From contig CANQEK010000003.1 of the NCBI GenBank assembly GCA_947594985.1, positions 1 to 38,059 of the forward strand: 38,059 bases of DNA. The letters are read 5' to 3'. Of this stretch, positions 35,671 to 38,059 are shown piece after piece; within the stretch, counting starts at the first letter, position 1, and every line of letters begins with the position of its first letter. The notes under the pieces are model-generated. The model saw only the letters and a program-made list of their open reading frames with translations, was not told the DNA's origin and did not search any database. Source of the stretch: an uncultured Clostridia bacterium. Lineage in GTDB: Bacteria; Bacillota; Clostridia; TANB77; CAG-508. A program made the position numbers and the translations under genes.

Positions 35671-36690
35671 ATGAAAAAAGTTAAATTTGTAATTATGTTA
35701 GCTATTATATTGTTATTTGTTTTTTCTATAAATAATATAGTAAAAGCTGAAGCAGGAATGGGAACTGTTTCTATGATAACAAGTGGTGGACAAATAAATG
35801 GTGGTGATGGAACAGTTAAAGATGTTGTATTAGAATATGATAGTGTTACATTAAATTGGAGTGAAGCAAAACCAGATATAGGAAGAAATAGAAATGGATA
35901 TTGGATTGGTTATAAAATTGTACCACCAACACAAGCTGAAGCAGATACTGCTTATTATACTACTACAAATGATGCAGGTGTTACTTCAGAAAAAAAGTCA
36001 TTTAAAGCCAATAGAGATGGTGGACCTGGTAATTATTATTTAGAAGCATGGACATTTATTGATGAAAATAAATTAGCAAATTATAGTGATACTTTTATAT
36101 TATATAAAGCTGAATTTGATTGGAAAAATGATGGATCTCAAGTTCAAACAGTTACTATAAAAGTTAATCCTAAAAATGTTAACTTAACAAGAGATGAAAG
36201 TACAACTTCAATTGTTAAAGTTGTTGACTTAGGAAATGGTGCTAGTGCTAGTGAAACAACATTTACAATAAAAAAAGACACAACTTTAAATCAAAGTTTA
36301 ACAGAGTCTGAAAAAGCTATATTTAATAAATATAAAAATATTGATGGTTTTGTAGGATTTTATATATTTGATCAAAATGATGATAATACAGAATATAAAT
36401 TTGATGCTAGTAAACTAAATGAATATAAAGTTTTTGATCCAGAAACTACTTCAATAACAAAAAAACAAGTTACAATAGTTGCTTATATTAATAAACAACC
36501 AACTGCTCCTGCATCTACTCCTTCTGGGGAACAACCAGGTGCTCCTGTAGCTTCTGCTCCAGCAGCTTCTACACCAAGTGGAGAAAAAGATAATACTCCA
36601 AAAACAGGAATAAATGATATTATAGGTTATGTAGTATCTATAACTTTAGTATCTGCAATAGGAATTGTTATATTAAGTAAAAAAGATTAA
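35671..36690 (+). CDS. Secreted cell-wall protein with TPKTG sorting signal (substrate 3, paralog of substrate 1)
   Basis: A 339-residue protein with a signal peptide ending near VKAEAG. Its globular domain aligns along its full length with substrate 1. The shared C-terminal part of that domain is VVDLGNGASASETTFTIKKDTTLNQSLTESEKAIFNKYKNIDGFVGFY. A Ser/Pro/Ala-rich spacer, TPKTG at 309-313, a membrane span and a short KKD tail follow. The two paralogs flank the sortase and substrate 2 genes. The good binding site GGAGG precedes the ATG. Fold and ligand are unknown; the acidic and aromatic content would suit a surface-binding domain, but this is a guess. Confidence 0.85.
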   Translation: MKKVKFVIMLAIILLFVFSINNIVKAEAGMGTVSMITSGGQINGGDGTVKDVVLEYDSVTLNWSEAKPDIGRNRNGYWIGYKIVPPTQAEADTAYYTTTNDAGVTSEKKSFKANRDGGPGNYYLEAWTFIDENKLANYSDTFILYKAEFDWKNDGSQVQTVTIKVNPKNVNLTRDESTTSIVKVVDLGNGASASETTFTIKKDTTLNQSLTESEKAIFNKYKNIDGFVGFYIFDQNDDNTEYKFDASKLNEYKVFDPETTSITKKQVTIVAYINKQPTAPASTPSGEQPGAPVASAPAASTPSGEKDNTPKTGINDIIGYVVSITLVSAIGIVILSKKD

Positions 36691-36704
36691 TATAAATAAC
36701 AAAC

Positions 36705-36750
36705 AAAGAGTATTAACTATTTGGTAAAAAATGTTGATACTCTTTTTTTA
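36705..36750 (+). terminator. Rho-independent terminator after substrate 3
   Basis: AAAGAGTATTAAC (36705-36717) pairs with GTTGATACTCTTT (36733-36745), with one G-U pair, followed by more T residues. Confidence 0.82.
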
Positions 36751-36881
36751 AAAATATTAATTGAGTATATTTTATCAAGAAATGTTTAATTTGAAAGAAA
36801 GTGTTCTTTTTTATACTTGTAAAAAAGAAAAATCGAAGGCAGGAAAAGTGTAAATAATTATAAATAATAGGAGGAAAACAA

Positions 36882-37508
36882 ATGGAAAGTGATGTACAAC
36901 AAATGGATAATGATGAAAAACAATATAGATTGGCTGAGGGATATTTAATGAATGGTCAATATGAAAATGCGTATAATATACTAATAGAACTAGAAAAAAA
37001 TAGTAAATGGGCAATGAATGCTCAATATAGGTTAGGACAAATGTATTATTATGGTAGTTATGTAGAAAAAAATTATGAAAAAGCATTTTATTACTTAAAT
37101 AAAACGATGCATCCAGAAGCACATTATTTATTAGGAATGATGTATTTTAATGGTGAATATGTTAAGCAAGATTATAAAAAAGCATATGCATTTTTTTCGG
37201 AACTAGAATATAATGCAAATGCTCAATATATGCTAGGAATTATGTATTACAATGGTAGTTATGTTGAAAAAGACTATAAAAAAGCATATGAAATTTTTTC
37301 TCAATTAGAAAATAATCTTAATGCAAAATTTATGATAGGAAGAATGTATACATATGGTCAATATGTAGATATAAATTATTCTAAGGCAAAAGAAATATTT
37401 AATTCATTATTAGAAAAAAATAATAATAGTAAACCTGTAAGACATATGCTTGAGATGATTAAATATTTTGAAGATGGAACTATTCCATCTGATGGAATAT
37501 ATTATTAA
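36882..37508 (+). CDS. Sel1-like repeat protein
   Basis: A 208-residue, probably cytoplasmic protein made of about five Sel1/TPR-type helical repeats. Units such as AQYRLGQMYYYGSYVEKNYEKAFYYL, AHYLLGMMYFNGEYVKQDYKKAYAFF and AQYMLGIMYYNGSYVEKDYKKAYEIF follow each other closely. No signal peptide is seen. Such proteins are scaffolds for protein binding. It lies alone between terminators, after the sortase island, and nothing in the sequence ties it to a partner. The start has a GGAGG binding site. Confidence 0.85.
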   Translation: MESDVQQMDNDEKQYRLAEGYLMNGQYENAYNILIELEKNSKWAMNAQYRLGQMYYYGSYVEKNYEKAFYYLNKTMHPEAHYLLGMMYFNGEYVKQDYKKAYAFFSELEYNANAQYMLGIMYYNGSYVEKDYKKAYEIFSQLENNLNAKFMIGRMYTYGQYVDINYSKAKEIFNSLLEKNNNSKPVRHMLEMIKYFEDGTIPSDGIYY

Positions 37509-37531
37509 TATAATTATGTAGTATGCAAGAT

Positions 37532-37570
37532 AAAAGCTCTTATTCTTTTATTAGGATAAGAGTTTTTTAT
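37532..37570 (+). terminator. Rho-independent terminator after the Sel1-repeat gene
   Basis: CTCTTAT (37537-37543) pairs with ATAAGAG (37556-37562), and a T run follows at 37563-37568. Confidence 0.7.
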
Positions 37571-37629
37571 TGTAGAAAGAAGTCATAGAAAAGATAAAGA
37601 AAGTTTTCCTATTCAGTTATATTAAAATA

Positions 37630-37658
37630 TTGATATTTAAAAGATGTAATGATATAAT
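37630..37658 (+). promoter_or_regulatory. Promoter of the ABC ATPase gene
   Basis: TTGATA (37630-37635), 17 bases and TATAAT (37653-37658) match the permease promoter at 29682 closely, including TTTAA, GTAATGA and the -10. This suggests a shared origin for the two control regions. Confidence 0.75.
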
Positions 37659-37770
37659 TACAAAAAATAATATAAAATGATGGGATTATGCAAAAAATAT
37701 TAAATTAAATATAAAATTATATTTACTATTAATTAAGGAGGATTATGTTATTATTAACATAAACAATAAT

Positions 37771-38059
37771 ATGAGTGATACAGTTATAAAAATTTCTAAT
37801 CTTGTAAAAGAATATAAAATGTATTCTAGAAAAAAAGATAGATTATTAGAAGCTATACTTCCAGGATATAGAAGACATACTACTTTTAAAGCAATGGATA
37901 ATCTTAATTTAGAAATAAAAAAAGGAGAAGTACTTGGAATTCTTGGAAAAAATGGAGCTGGAAAATCTACTTTACTAAAAATGATTACAGGTGTTGTTAC
38001 ACCTACATCAGGATTATTAGAAGTAAATGGAAAAATAAGTTCACTTTTAGAACTTGGTG
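37771..38059 (+). CDS. Polysaccharide/teichoic acid ABC exporter ATPase (TagH/Wzt family), 5' part
   Basis: The frame from ATG 37771 is open to the window end, giving 96 residues. MSDTVIKISNLVKEYKMYSRKKDRLLEAI and then NLNLEIKKGEVLGILGKNGAGKSTLLKMITGVVTPTSG contain the Walker A motif GKNGAGKST. ISSLLELG is the typical Wzt/TagH block after it. It energises export by the permease encoded at 29768. The strong AAGGAGG (37735-37741) is 29 bases upstream of the ATG. Between them lie a five-codon ORF (ATG 37745 to TAA 37762) and an inverted repeat, ATTATT/AATAAT. The signature motif and Walker B are outside the window. Confidence 0.92.
   Translation, partial: MSDTVIKISNLVKEYKMYSRKKDRLLEAILPGYRRHTTFKAMDNLNLEIKKGEVLGILGKNGAGKSTLLKMITGVVTPTSGLLEVNGKISSLLELG

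Noticed and set aside
3847-37122. Minus-strand ORFs of 60-160 codons within the + strand genes, for example 31842-32333 and 36811-37122
   Set aside because: All lie opposite well-supported genes, show no family motifs or ribosome binding sites, and are expected by chance in AT-rich sequence.
1-38059. tRNA, rRNA, CRISPR array, transposase or phage attachment site
   Set aside because: Nothing with the needed repeats, cloverleaf or protein motifs was found.

Overview
This very AT-rich window, with every gene on the + strand, looks like a low-GC Gram-positive of the Clostridia type. The evidence is strong AGGAGG-type ribosome binding sites, a class B sortase with cell-wall-anchored substrates, teichoic-acid-type transferase and ABC exporter genes, and TAA, TAG and TGA all used as stops. 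No taxon can be fixed from the sequence alone. The window is almost entirely a cell-surface polysaccharide (capsule or wall-glycan) locus.

Layout. (1) 1-4754: the 3' end of a dTDP-glucose 4,6-dehydratase gene, a CDP-glycerol-type glycerophosphotransferase, a UbiA-family prenyltransferase resembling decaprenyl-phosphate phosphoribosyltransferase, and a multi-membrane-span GT-C glycosyltransferase. (2) 4925-17601: a PglF/CapD-type UDP-sugar 4,6-dehydratase, a DegT aminotransferase and a PglC-type initiating sugar transferase, which together suit a UDP-4-amino sugar start. Then come three GT2 glycosyltransferases, an EpsG/Wzy-like polymerase, a DUF6077-like membrane protein split in two, and a YfhO-family membrane protein. 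(3) 17736-25873: a 2-keto-3-deoxy-sugar block. It holds a CMP-sugar synthase, a DRE-TIM aldolase fused to a second domain, a Wzx flippase, a sialyltransferase-like GT-B enzyme, a second CMP-sugar synthase, and KdsA, KdsD/KpsF and KdsC. The last four genes form a full set for CMP-Kdo, which is unexpected in a Gram-positive. (4) 25934-31554: GalE, a GtrII-like glucosyltransferase, an acyltransferase, a TagG/Wzm ABC permease and a GT2 enzyme. (5) 31756-37508: a sortase island with a class B sortase, three secreted substrates that all end in a TPKTG sorting signal, and a Sel1-repeat protein. (6) 37771-end: the start of the TagH/Wzt ATPase that should partner the permease about 7 kb upstream.

Most striking observation. 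Four genes (the GT-C enzyme at 3218, pglF/capD at 4925, the YfhO protein at 14904 and the flippase at 20185) are broken by +1 frameshifts at five places. At every breakpoint the incoming frame meets an in-frame CGG codon. Skipping only the C, so that GGA or GGT is read as Gly, restores the expected protein. By eye I find no other in-frame CGG among roughly 11,500 codons, although about thirty CGG trinucleotides occur out of frame. This suggests that CGG is an unassigned or hungry codon in this organism and that ribosomes shift +1 there, for instance by reading CGGN as a quadruplet or by skipping the C. The alternatives are systematic sequence error or true pseudogenes.
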